DNA from: an uncultured Collinsella sp.
Lineage (GTDB): Bacteria > Actinomycetota > Coriobacteriia > Coriobacteriales > Coriobacteriaceae
DNA length: 64,000 nt
Direction of reading: 5' to 3'
Assembly (NCBI GenBank): GCA_900542155.1
Contig: UQMD01000002.1
Location: 1-64,000 of the forward strand
The translations under genes were made by a program, and so were the position numbers. The first letter of the stretch is position 1. The number at the start of each line of letters is the position of its first letter. The notes under the pieces were generated by a model. That model did no database searches. It saw nothing but the letters and a program-made list of their open reading frames with translations, and had not been told where the DNA came from. This document shows positions 36,244 to 44,654 of the stretch, piece by piece.

Positions 36244-37431
36244 TTAAGAACGGGTTGCGACGAGCACCTGCGCGGCCTTTTCACGCGCCCACGCATCGAT
36301 GTCGCGAAGCTGTTCAAACGAATCGACCGCCTGCGCATCGTGAGCATCCATGCAGGATTCCACAATGCGGTCGATATCGGTAAAGCTGCAGCCCTCATGC
36401 AGGAAGGCATCGACGGCGACCTCGTTGGCGGCATTGAGCACGCACGGCATGGTGCCGCCCGTCTTGCCGGCACGTTCGGCCAGCGCAAGGCAGCGGAAGG
36501 TATCCATATCGGCCGCGTCAAAGGTAAGCTGCCCTAGCTCGCGGAAATCGATACGCGGAGCCGGCGTATCCCAACGCTCGGGATACGAGAAGGCAAACTG
36601 GATGGGAATGCGCATGTCGGAGGCGCCGAGATGCGCCATCACGGAGCCATCGGCAAACTCGACCATGGAGTGAATCTTAGACTGGCGCTGCACGACCACG
36701 TTAATGAAATCGAGATCGCAGCCAAACAGATGCATAGCCTCGATACGCTCCAGACCTTTGTTCATGAGGGTGGCAGAGTCAATCGTGATCTTGGCACCCA
36801 TAGCCCACGTGGGATGCGCCAGAGCATCGGCGCGCGTCACGCGATCGAGCTCGTCACGCGTGCGGCCAAAGAACGGGCCGCCCGAGCAGGTAAGCCAAAT
36901 GCAGTGAGCCTCGTGCGGATTCTCGCCCAGATAGCACTGGTAGATGGCAGAATGCTCGGAGTCGACCGGGATAAGCTGACCCGGCTGCGCCAACGGCATA
37001 AGCAGGTCGCCACCGACAACGAGCGACTCCTTGTTGGCCAGGGCAAGACGCTTGTTCGAGGTCAAGGCAGCATGGCTCGCCTCGAGACCGGCAGCGCCCA
37101 CGATGGCAACGAGCACGCAGTCGACATCATCGCGGCATGCGAGCTCGCACACGGCCTGTGCGCCAACGCCGAGCTCCGTGCCCTTGGGCAGTTCCTGCAG
37201 CACCGCGTCAGCGCCATGGGAGGCGTCCGCCACGGCAACCGCCGGAACCGAGAACTCACGGGCAGCGGCAACGAGCTCGGAGGTGCTGGAGTTAACGGAA
37301 AGCGCTGTCACCTGCAGGCGATCGGCATGCTGACGGCACACGTCGAGCGCCTGAGTGCCGATAGAGCCCGTACAGCCCAGAATGGCAACACGAAGACGCC
37401 CATCGGGACCGTAGGTGGTCTGATAAGCCAT
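36244..37431 (-). CDS. dxr: 1-deoxy-D-xylulose 5-phosphate reductoisomerase
   Basis: The committed step of the MEP pathway, NADPH-dependent. The nucleotide motif GCTGSIGTQ lies near residue 20, LALANKESLV near 124, and the active-site region with EHSAIYQC and ATLMNKGLE is present; 395 residues. ATG 37431 overlaps the cdsA stop (TAATG). The open frame to 37665 is inside cdsA and not used. Confidence 0.97.
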   Translation of the reverse strand: MAYQTTYGPDGRLRVAILGCTGSIGTQALDVCRQHADRLQVTALSVNSSTSELVAAAREFSVPAVAVADASHGADAVLQELPKGTELGVGAQAVCELACRDDVDCVLVAIVGAAGLEASHAALTSNKRLALANKESLVVGGDLLMPLAQPGQLIPVDSEHSAIYQCYLGENPHEAHCIWLTCSGGPFFGRTRDELDRVTRADALAHPTWAMGAKITIDSATLMNKGLERIEAMHLFGCDLDFINVVVQRQSKIHSMVEFADGSVMAHLGASDMRIPIQFAFSYPERWDTPAPRIDFRELGQLTFDAADMDTFRCLALAERAGKTGGTMPCVLNAANEVAVDAFLHEGCSFTDIDRIVESCMDAHDAQAVDSFEQLRDIDAWAREKAAQVLVATRS

Positions 37432-38345
37432 TACAGCACGCCTCCGATCATCAGCAGCAGCTGTGCAGTAATGCAGCCAAAGATGAGCGAATCGCTGCGG
37501 TCGAGCATGCCGCCGTGGCCCGGGATGAGATTGCCGGAATCTTTGACGCCCACACCGCGCTTGATGCGCGACTCGATGAGGTCGCCGATAACGCCCAGGA
37601 TGGAGACGACCACGCCGCACAGCAGTGCATAGGGCAGGCTCAGCTTGTAGAAGTGCGTTGCCCACAGGATGAGCCAGATCAAGACAGAGCCCAAAATGCC
37701 GCCGACAAAGCCTTCCCAGCTCTTTTTGGGAGAGATCTTGGGGACCATCTTATGCTTGCCGATACGGCTGCCCACGATGTAGGCAAACGAGTCGGAGACC
37801 CAAAGGGACGCGCAAACGCCCACCGAAAGCAGGGCGCCGGCAAAACCGGGCACGGCATCGCGCAACAGCACGATGGCCGACAGCATAAAGCCAGTGTAGA
37901 TAGGACCCATGAGCGTCACGGCAACATCAGAGATGCGAGTGCGCGGAGACCAGACATACCAGATACCAACCGCAAGCATCAAAGCGAACAGCAGGGCGTT
38001 CAACAGCAGCGAATCGCCCAGTGCCGAGAGCGGAAAGAGCACGGCGGCAGCGATACCAAGGCGCTCGTTGGCAACCTTGCCATCGAGCCTCGTCATACGG
38101 AAGAACTCATAGCAGCACAGACCGCTCATGACGGACACGAAGATGGCCGTGGGAACAATACCCAAAACCAGGCACAGGATAAAGACAACGGCATAGACGA
38201 TACCGGCGGCGGCACGGGTGATAAAGCCCGCCAGCCACGAACCGGAGCCGCCCTTCGCTGTAGGCGCTCCTGCAGTGGCAGCCTTACGCGCTGGCCTCGC
38301 GGAAGTAGGCGCCTTGGGAGCGGATGCCTTTGGACGTTCGGACAC
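37431..38345 (-). CDS. cdsA: Phosphatidate cytidylyltransferase
   Basis: An integral-membrane enzyme making CDP-diacylglycerol for phospholipid synthesis. Multiple membrane helices and the C-terminal family signature (GDLIESRIKRGVGVKDSG, then PGHGGMLDRSDS) are clear; 304 residues. The first 35 residues are Ala/Lys/Pro-rich and cytoplasmic, an addition to the core. The start is GTG. It sits between uppS and dxr, the conserved order. Confidence 0.95.
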   Translation of the reverse strand: MSERPKASAPKAPTSARPARKAATAGAPTAKGGSGSWLAGFITRAAAGIVYAVVFILCLVLGIVPTAIFVSVMSGLCCYEFFRMTRLDGKVANERLGIAAAVLFPLSALGDSLLLNALLFALMLAVGIWYVWSPRTRISDVAVTLMGPIYTGFMLSAIVLLRDAVPGFAGALLSVGVCASLWVSDSFAYIVGSRIGKHKMVPKISPKKSWEGFVGGILGSVLIWLILWATHFYKLSLPYALLCGVVVSILGVIGDLIESRIKRGVGVKDSGNLIPGHGGMLDRSDSLIFGCITAQLLLMIGGVL

Positions 38346-38347
38346 GA

Positions 38348-39142
38348 TTAAGCCTCCTCGGTCTTACTCAGTCCACCAAACCTACGGTCGCGACCCTGGT
38401 AGGCCAAAATGGCGTCGACAAGCCCCCAACGATCAAAGTCGGGCCAATAGGTATCGGTGACATAGAACTCGGAATAGGCGACCTGCCACAGCAGGTAGTT
38501 CGAAAGACGCAACTCGCCAGAAGTGCGAATCACGAGCTCCGGATCGGGAAGACCGGCGGTGTACAGGTGCGAAGCAACCATATCATCGTCGATAGCGGCG
38601 GGATCAATCTTGCCGGCAGCCGCATCAAGTGCGATCTGGCGGACAGCGCGGGTGATCTCAGCACGGGCACCGTAGTTAACGGCCAGCGCCAGCGTCATAC
38701 CGGTATGGTCGGCGCACTCGGCAAGGCCGCGCTCAAAGACGTCGCGGGTCTTCTTGGGCAGCGCGGAAATATCGCCCAAAAAGACAACGCGAACATTCTC
38801 GCGCTTAAGCAGCGGTAGCTCATCGATAAACGTCTTGGCAAACAGGTGCATCAAAACGTTGACTTCGTGCTGCGGGCGATTCCAGTTTTCGGTCGAAAAT
38901 GCATAGGCCGAAAGCACGTCGACGCCAAGGCGCACGCAGGCGGTAATGATCTCGCGCAGCGAGACGATGCCGGCCTTGTGGCCTTCGGTGCGGGCAAGAC
39001 CGCGCGCCGTGGCCCAACGGCCGTTGCCGTCCATGATGCACGAAATATGGTGCGGAATGTTATTGAGGTCAAGGTCGGAAAAACCGACGCCCGCAGGGGC
39101 GTCGGCAAAGTACTCGACCAGTTTATGCTCGTCGTATTGCAC
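38348..39142 (-). CDS. uppS: Isoprenyl diphosphate synthase (undecaprenyl type)
   Basis: A cis-prenyltransferase that extends farnesyl diphosphate to the C55 carrier used in cell-wall synthesis. The catalytic block IMDGNGRWATARG near residue 36 and the C-terminal SNYLLWQVAYSEFY are diagnostic; 264 residues. It lies between frr and cdsA with 1-3 base gaps. Confidence 0.96.
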   Translation of the reverse strand: MQYDEHKLVEYFADAPAGVGFSDLDLNNIPHHISCIMDGNGRWATARGLARTEGHKAGIVSLREIITACVRLGVDVLSAYAFSTENWNRPQHEVNVLMHLFAKTFIDELPLLKRENVRVVFLGDISALPKKTRDVFERGLAECADHTGMTLALAVNYGARAEITRAVRQIALDAAAGKIDPAAIDDDMVASHLYTAGLPDPELVIRTSGELRLSNYLLWQVAYSEFYVTDTYWPDFDRWGLVDAILAYQGRDRRFGGLSKTEEA

Positions 39143-39143
39143 C

Positions 39144-39680
39144 TTAGATCTCCATGACCTCGGCTTCTTTTTCCTTCAGAAGCTCCTCAACCTTGGCAAC
39201 ATACTCGTCGGTATGCTTCTGGACCTTGGCCTGCTCGCGACGGACGTCGTCCTCGGTGAGCTCCTCGTCGCGCTCGAGCTTGTTGTTAAAGTCGCGGCGG
39301 ATGTTGCGGATGGAGACCTTGGCCTGCTCGGCGTACTCGCGGCACTCCTTAACGAGCTCGCGACGACGCTCCTCGGTGGGAGCCGGGAACGGCAGACGTA
39401 CGACGGTACCATCGGAGTTGGGGGTAATGCCCAGGTCGGAGGCACTGATGGCCTTGACGATGGCATTGATGAGCGCCTTATCCCACGGCTCGATAAGCAG
39501 CATGTGGGCCTCGGGGGTCTTAACGGCAGCAACCTGCGTGACGGGCGTGGGAACACCGTAGTAGTCGACGGTGATGTCAGACAGGATGTTGGCGTTGGCG
39601 CGCCCGGTGCGGACCTTGGAGAAGTTGTGCTTGAGGGACTCGAGTGACTTGTCCATGTGGGCGGTGATGTTCTCTGCCAT
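39144..39680 (-). CDS. frr: Ribosome recycling factor
   Basis: Splits post-termination ribosomes with EF-G. The KVRTGRANANIL segment near residue 22 and the PPTEERR-like segment PAPTEERRRELVK are typical. The 178 residues are slightly below the usual 185, mainly at the N-terminus. It starts right after pyrH. Confidence 0.96.
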   Translation of the reverse strand: MAENITAHMDKSLESLKHNFSKVRTGRANANILSDITVDYYGVPTPVTQVAAVKTPEAHMLLIEPWDKALINAIVKAISASDLGITPNSDGTVVRLPFPAPTEERRRELVKECREYAEQAKVSIRNIRRDFNNKLERDEELTEDDVRREQAKVQKHTDEYVAKVEELLKEKEAEVMEI

Positions 39681-39682
39681 GC

Positions 39683-40405
39683 TTAATCCTCCTGATAGAC
39701 GAGCGTGCCGACGGGCTCACCCGCGAGCGCGCGCTTGACGGTGTCCTCGCCATCGATGTTGAGGACCAAAATGGGCATACGGTTGTCCTGGCAAAGAGCC
39801 GTAGCCGTGGAATCCATAACCTGCAGGCCGCGAACGAGCACCTCGTGATAGGTGATCTTGTCAAAGCGGACGGCGTCGGAGCACTTGACGGGATCCTTGT
39901 CGTAGATGCCATCAACCTTGGTGGCCTTGATCAGAATCTCGGCACCAATCTCGCAGGCACGGAGAGCCGCGGCGGTGTCGGTCGTAAAGTACGGATTGCC
40001 CGAACCAGCGGCAAAAATAACGACGTTGCCCTTGGACAGGTGGTTGATGGCGCGACGGCGAATATAGGGCTCGCAGATCTCGTTCATCTGGATAGCGCTC
40101 ATCACGCGGCAGGGAACATCGTTGTGCTCAAAGGCATCCTGCAGGGCAAGCGCGTTCATAACGGTAGCGAGCATGCCCATGTAATCGGCCTGGGCGCGGT
40201 CCATACCACCGGCGGCGCCGGCCATACCGCGGAAAATGTTGCCGCCGCCGACAACGACGCCAACCTCATGACCAACGGCGAGCAGCTCCTTGACCTGCTT
40301 GGCAAGATGATCCGTAACCTTGGGGTCGATGCCGTAGTTGCCATCGCCCATCAGCGCTTCGCCGGAGAGCTTCAGAAGCACGCGTTTATATCGGATGTCG
40401 GACAA
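39683..40405 (-). CDS. pyrH: UMP kinase
   Basis: An amino-acid-kinase-fold enzyme phosphorylating UMP to UDP. KRVLLKLSGEALMG at the N-terminus and GGGNIFRG near residue 55 are characteristic; 240 residues. The start codon is TTG at 40405 with AGGAGG 6 bases upstream. It heads the operon that runs to proS, with its own promoter, since a terminator separates it from tsf. Confidence 0.97.
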   Translation of the reverse strand: MSDIRYKRVLLKLSGEALMGDGNYGIDPKVTDHLAKQVKELLAVGHEVGVVVGGGNIFRGMAGAAGGMDRAQADYMGMLATVMNALALQDAFEHNDVPCRVMSAIQMNEICEPYIRRRAINHLSKGNVVIFAAGSGNPYFTTDTAAALRACEIGAEILIKATKVDGIYDKDPVKCSDAVRFDKITYHEVLVRGLQVMDSTATALCQDNRMPILVLNIDGEDTVKRALAGEPVGTLVYQED

Positions 40406-40434
40406 AGCGATCCTCCTTTAATTAGACTCACAAC

Positions 40435-40443
40435 ATAATATCA
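40435..40443 (-). promoter_or_regulatory. pyrH promoter, extended -10
   Basis: TGATATTAT on the minus strand, about 30 bases before the pyrH TTG and just beyond the tsf terminator. Confidence 0.55.
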
Positions 40444-40463
40444 AAGGCTTAACGGGGAGCCAT

Positions 40464-40499
40464 GAAAAAGCAGGCTGTGAGTAAAACCCACAGCCTGCT
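40464..40499 (-). terminator. Intrinsic terminator of rpsB-tsf
   Basis: An 11-bp stem (AGCAGGCTGTG and its complement) is followed by TTTTTC on the minus strand, 24 bases after tsf. Confidence 0.9.
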
Positions 40500-40522
40500 C
40501 ATTACCAGCTACAAGAGCTTAT

Positions 40523-41392
40523 TTACTCGCCACGGACCAGACGGTCAAAGGCAACGACGGTAATGGTGTCGCCGAGCTCCTTGGAGACCTGCTCAGCGTA
40601 CTTCTTGATGGTGAGGGAGCTGTCCTTGATGAACTCCTGCTCGGTGAGCACGGACTGCTTGTAGAACTTCTCCAGACGGCCAACAGCCATCTTCTCCTGG
40701 ATGGCCTCGGGCTTGCCGGACTCGGCAGCCTGAGCCATGTAGATCTGCTTCTCGTGCTCGACGGTCTCGGCCGGAACCTGATCGCGGGTAGCGCAGATCG
40801 GGGCGACGGCGGCAACCTGAAGGGCAACGTCGTGAGCAAAGGTCTTGAAGGACTCAGCCTGAGCGGTCTCGGCCTTCTCGAAGGCGAACTCGACGAGGAC
40901 GCCGATCTTACCACCCATGTGGATGTAAGAAGCGAGCGCGCCGTTCTCGGCCTTGCGGGCAGCGAAGCGGGAGATCTTCATGTTCTCGCCCATGATGTGA
41001 ATCATCTCGGTGAGCTCGGAGGAAACGGTCTCCTCGCCCATCGGCTTCTCGAGCAGAGCGTCGACATCGGCAGGCTCGGTGGTAGCGACAACCTCAGCGA
41101 CCTTGGAAGCAAAGCCGGTGAACTTGGCGTTGGAGCCAACGAAGTCGGTCTCGCAGGAGAGCTCGAGCAGAGCGCCGGTCTTGCCATCCTCGGAGACGAA
41201 CGCGGCTACAGCGCCCTCGTTGGTCTCGCGGCCAGCCTTCTTGGCAGCCTTGGCGAGGCCGTTCTTACGAAGAACGTCGACAGCGGCGTCCATGTCGCCG
41301 TCAGCCTCGACGAGAGCCTTCTTGCACTCCATCATCGGGGAGTCGGTCATCTCGCGGAGCTGCTTGACCATAGCGGCGGTAATCTGGGCCAT
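40523..41392 (-). CDS. tsf: Elongation factor Ts
   Basis: The nucleotide-exchange factor for EF-Tu, 289 residues. The N-terminal UBA-like domain contains VKQLREMTDSPMMECKKAL, in place of the commoner GAGMMDCK. The core has SCETDFV near residue 75. ATG 41392 follows AAAGGA. It is co-transcribed with rpsB 45 bases upstream, the near-universal pairing. Confidence 0.97.
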   Translation of the reverse strand: MAQITAAMVKQLREMTDSPMMECKKALVEADGDMDAAVDVLRKNGLAKAAKKAGRETNEGAVAAFVSEDGKTGALLELSCETDFVGSNAKFTGFASKVAEVVATTEPADVDALLEKPMGEETVSSELTEMIHIMGENMKISRFAARKAENGALASYIHMGGKIGVLVEFAFEKAETAQAESFKTFAHDVALQVAAVAPICATRDQVPAETVEHEKQIYMAQAAESGKPEAIQEKMAVGRLEKFYKQSVLTEQEFIKDSSLTIKKYAEQVSKELGDTITVVAFDRLVRGE

Positions 41393-41437
41393 TGTGGTTC
41401 CTTTCAAAGAGATGAAAAAGAATTAACTAAGACTGAT

Positions 41438-42166
41438 TTACTCGGCCTTGGGCTCAGCGGCCATCTCGGCCTCGGAGACCTGCTCCTTGCCGGAGCCAGC
41501 GAGGCAGGCGTCAGCCATGAGCTCGCACATAAGGGTGACAGCAGAGATAGCGTCATCGTTGCAGGGGATGCCGTACTCGACCTCGTCGGGATCGGAGTTG
41601 GTGTCGATCAGAGCGACGACGGGGATGTTCAGGCGCTGAGCCTCCTTGATGGCGTTCTCCTCGCGCTTGGTGTCGATGACAAAGAGAGCCTGGGGCAGAC
41701 CCTTCATGTCGCGGGCGCCACCGAGGTTGGTCTGGAGCTTGGTGAGCTCCTTGCCGAGAACAGCCTGCTCCTTCTTGGGGAGCACTGCCATGCGGCCGTC
41801 CTCGACCATGGCCTCGAGCTCCTCCATGCGGTTGATGCGGGAGCGGATGGTGACGAAGTTGGTCAGCATGCCGCCGAGCCAACGCTGGTTGATGTAAGGC
41901 ATGCTGGCGCGCTCAGCAGCGTTCTTGACGGCCTCCTGAGCCTGCTTCTTGGTGCCGACGAACAGCACGTTGCCGCCCTTGGCGACGTTCTTGACGAAGG
42001 TGTAGGCCTGGTCGGCGTCGAGGATAGTCTGCTTGAGGTCGAGGATGTAGATGCCGTTGCGCTCACCGAAGATGAACGGCTTCATCTTGGGGTTCCAGCG
42101 ACGGGTCTGGTGACCGAAGTGGCAGCCGGCCTCGAGCAGGGTGCGGATATTAATCTTGGTAGCCAT
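41438..42166 (-). CDS. rpsB: 30S ribosomal protein S2
   Basis: A small-subunit protein of 242 residues. LLEAGCHFGHQTRRWNPKM at the N-terminus and VALIDTNSDPDEVEYGIPCNDDA are diagnostic. AGGAGG precedes the ATG. The last 15 residues are Ala/Glu-rich. It has its own strong promoter and a leader of about 135 bases. Confidence 0.98.
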   Translation of the reverse strand: MATKINIRTLLEAGCHFGHQTRRWNPKMKPFIFGERNGIYILDLKQTILDADQAYTFVKNVAKGGNVLFVGTKKQAQEAVKNAAERASMPYINQRWLGGMLTNFVTIRSRINRMEELEAMVEDGRMAVLPKKEQAVLGKELTKLQTNLGGARDMKGLPQALFVIDTKREENAIKEAQRLNIPVVALIDTNSDPDEVEYGIPCNDDAISAVTLMCELMADACLAGSGKEQVSEAEMAAEPKAE

Positions 42167-42300
42167 GTTAAACCTCCTGTGGTTTGCCTCCGCGCGGGGT
42201 CATCCTCCAAAACCAACCCGGACATGTGCTACCAAAGCCCGGGCACCACGGTATGAAGTAGCCGCGCGTGCGTGATAAAAACCTGTTGCCGTGAAGCAAC
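42167..42300 (-). promoter_or_regulatory. rpsB leader, probably structured
   Basis: The leader begins with a hairpin GTTGC/GCAAC around TTCACG, then holds GC-rich complementary stretches (CGCGCGG with CCGCGCGG) before the AGGAGG. S2 represses its own mRNA in E. coli through the leader. Equivalence here is inferred. Confidence 0.35.
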
Positions 42301-42307
42301 CCGATGA

Positions 42308-42336
42308 ATGATAGCAGGAATGCATCTTCCTGCCAA
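42308..42336 (-). promoter_or_regulatory. rpsB promoter
   Basis: TTGGCA (5 of 6) and TATCAT (5 of 6, with an extended TGC) are 17 bases apart on the minus strand. This is the best-formed promoter in the window. Confidence 0.75.
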
Positions 42337-42385
42337 CCCGCAATCAAAACCACACACCTGAGCGCGGCGCGGGACGTCCCAGCCA

Positions 42386-43228
42386 CTATTCGCCGCGGGG
42401 ATGGGCTTGAGCCACAGCCCGCTTAAGCCGATCGGGTGTGAGATGCGTGTAGATCTGCGTCGTGGACAGGCTCGCATGACCTAGCAGCTCTTGAACCGAG
42501 CGCAGGTCCGCGCCGCCCTCGAGCAAGTCGGTCGCAAAGGTATGGCGCATCGCATGCGGGGCGATGTCGGCCGGAATGCCGGCGAGCGTCGCCAGCATAT
42601 GAAACCGCCGCCTGAGCATGGCGGCACTCATGCGATTACCGCGAGCAGAAATAAACAGCGGATGCAGGCCGGCTGCGGCTTCGCGGCGCTTTGCCTGCGT
42701 GAGCAGCGCCGGTCTCCCCTCCTCGACATAGGTGCGTGTCGCCTCGAGTGCGCGACGATACAGAGGAACGATACGTTCCTTGCTCCCCTTGCCCCATAGC
42801 CGCAGCGTGCGCTCGGACCATGAGATGGATTCCGCATTGAGCGCCGCAAGCTCTGAGATGCGCGCGCCGGATGCATAGAGAAGCTCGAGCATCGCCGCAT
42901 CACGCAATCCGGCGGGCGTTGCGGTGTCGGGGGCTTGGAGCAGTGCCTCGACCTGCTGGGTCGTCAGCACACCAGGCAGGTCGCGCGGCAGCTTGGGCGA
43001 GGAAATCGCCGAGACCGCATCGCCCTCCACGATTTCCTCGGCAGCCATCCAACGATAGAGCGACCGAATAGCCGACAGATGTGCCGCAAGAGTGCGAGGC
43101 GCCACCTGCTCGCGCGAAAGCTCGGCCAAATACGCGCGGACGGTACGCACGTCGGCCATACGCGCATCGACACCCGTACGCTCGCACCAGACAGCAAAGC
43201 GCTCCAACCGCGATCCATAGGCAGTCAC
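42386..43228 (-). CDS. xerC: Xer-type tyrosine recombinase
   Basis: Resolves chromosome dimers at dif, or a related recombination. The catalytic set is visible: Arg in ASGARISEL, Lys after LWGKGSKER, HAMRHTFATD, LLGHASL and the Tyr in TTQIYTHL. From the GTG at 43228 it has 280 residues, but the N-terminal binding domain clearly continues upstream in frame (FIAYIARVEGLSPNT). The only well-placed initiator there is ATA at 43306, behind GGAGG and overlapping the trmFO stop; that start gives 306 residues, the normal length. XerC versus XerD is not resolved. Confidence 0.92.
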   Translation of the reverse strand: MTAYGSRLERFAVWCERTGVDARMADVRTVRAYLAELSREQVAPRTLAAHLSAIRSLYRWMAAEEIVEGDAVSAISSPKLPRDLPGVLTTQQVEALLQAPDTATPAGLRDAAMLELLYASGARISELAALNAESISWSERTLRLWGKGSKERIVPLYRRALEATRTYVEEGRPALLTQAKRREAAAGLHPLFISARGNRMSAAMLRRRFHMLATLAGIPADIAPHAMRHTFATDLLEGGADLRSVQELLGHASLSTTQIYTHLTPDRLKRAVAQAHPRGE

Positions 43229-43302
43229 CGTATTGGGAGAGAGTCCCTCGACGCGTGCGATGTAGGCGATAAACGAGTCGACGGTATCGTATAGGTCAAA
43301 GG

Positions 43303-44640
43303 CTATGACCGGTCGCCTCCAAACAAGTCGGAACGCGTGGCCAAGTAGGCATCGAGGGCCTCGAGGGCGCGATCCGCATAAGCCTGGTAGCGGTCTCGCT
43401 TACTGCGGCGCTTGCCGTCCTCGAGCGGCGGCACCAGGCCAAAATTGACATGCATGGGCTGGTAGCCCACGGTTACCGGATCGGTCGCATAGCCCACGAG
43501 CGCACCCAGGGCGCCCACGCGAGGAAGCTCCACAGAAGCCGCACCGATAGCCTCGGCATAGGTGTTAAGCGCAGCAAGCAGACCGGTCGCCACCGCTTCC
43601 ATATACCCCTCGGTGCCGGTGATCTGACCGGCGAGGCGCACACCCGTGCCAGGCACGGCAAAGGTGCCGTCAAGAACATGCGGCGCATCGACAAAGGTAT
43701 TGCGGTGCATGACGCCATAGCGGAAGAACTCGGCATTCTCCAAACCGGGAACCATATGGAAGACACGCTTTTGCTCGCCAAAGGTCAGATTAGTCTGGAA
43801 GCCTACCATGTTATAGGCGGTCTTTTCCTTGTTTTCGGCACGCAGTTGAATCGCCGCCCAGGGACGACGTCCGGTTCGCGGGTCGGTGAGGCCGACGGGC
43901 TTCATGGCGCCAAAGCGGATAGCATCCTTGCCGGTACGGGCGACCTCCTCGGCGGGCTGACAGGCCTGGAAGAGGTCGCCACCCTCAAAGTCCTTGAGCA
44001 CAACGCGGTCGGCGGTGGTGAGCGCCTCGATAAAGGCCTCGTACTCCTCCTTATTGAGCGGAGCGTTGAGATAGTCGCCGCTCCCCTGCTCCTCGTAGCG
44101 CGACTGCGAGAACAGTACGTCCATATCGAGCGTGGAGGCATCGACGATTGGCGCAGCAGCGTCAAAGAACGCCAAGGCGTCGCCACCGACGAGCTTCATG
44201 ACCTCTTCACTCAATGCCGGCGAACACAGCGGGCCCGCGGCAATGACCACGTGGCCCTCGGGAATCTGCGTGACCTCGCCGTGCACGACCTCAATACTGG
44301 GTCGAGCGGCAACCTCGGCCTCGACAAGCTCGGAAAACTTGACGCGGTCGACCGCCAGGGCACCGCCCGCGGGAACGGCCGCACGATGGGCACAATCGAG
44401 CAGCACCGAACCCATACGCTCGAGCTCGGCCTTTAGCAGGCCAGCAGCGGAATCCGGACGGGTTGACTTAAACGAATTTGAGCAGACGAGCTCGGCCAAG
44501 TGATCGGTATGGTGGGCCGGAGAGCTCACCTGGGGGCGCATCTCGCACAGCCTTACGGCAAACCCGCGATCTGCCAGCTGGATCGCACATTCCGAACCCG
44601 CCAGACCGCCACCGATAACCGTCACCTGATCGAACTGCAT
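43303..44640 (-). CDS. trmFO: tRNA (m5U54) methyltransferase TrmFO
   Basis: A folate- and FAD-dependent methylase making ribothymidine at position 54. The FAD motif VIGGGLAGSECA is at the N-terminus, MRPQVSSPAHHTDHLAELVCSNS-type residues follow, and GVRLAGQITGTEGY is near 330; 445 residues. ATG 44640 follows AAAGGTG. It lies after dprA and before xerC. In many Firmicutes topA sits between dprA and trmFO, but here it does not. Confidence 0.96.
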   Translation of the reverse strand: MQFDQVTVIGGGLAGSECAIQLADRGFAVRLCEMRPQVSSPAHHTDHLAELVCSNSFKSTRPDSAAGLLKAELERMGSVLLDCAHRAAVPAGGALAVDRVKFSELVEAEVAARPSIEVVHGEVTQIPEGHVVIAAGPLCSPALSEEVMKLVGGDALAFFDAAAPIVDASTLDMDVLFSQSRYEEQGSGDYLNAPLNKEEYEAFIEALTTADRVVLKDFEGGDLFQACQPAEEVARTGKDAIRFGAMKPVGLTDPRTGRRPWAAIQLRAENKEKTAYNMVGFQTNLTFGEQKRVFHMVPGLENAEFFRYGVMHRNTFVDAPHVLDGTFAVPGTGVRLAGQITGTEGYMEAVATGLLAALNTYAEAIGAASVELPRVGALGALVGYATDPVTVGYQPMHVNFGLVPPLEDGKRRSKRDRYQAYADRALEALDAYLATRSDLFGGDRS

Positions 44641-44654
44641 CTGCAAACACCTTT

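Noticed and set aside
42386..43228. Phage or element integrase
   Set aside because: Sequence and position between trmFO and rpsB match the chromosomal Xer recombinase, and no element boundaries are seen.
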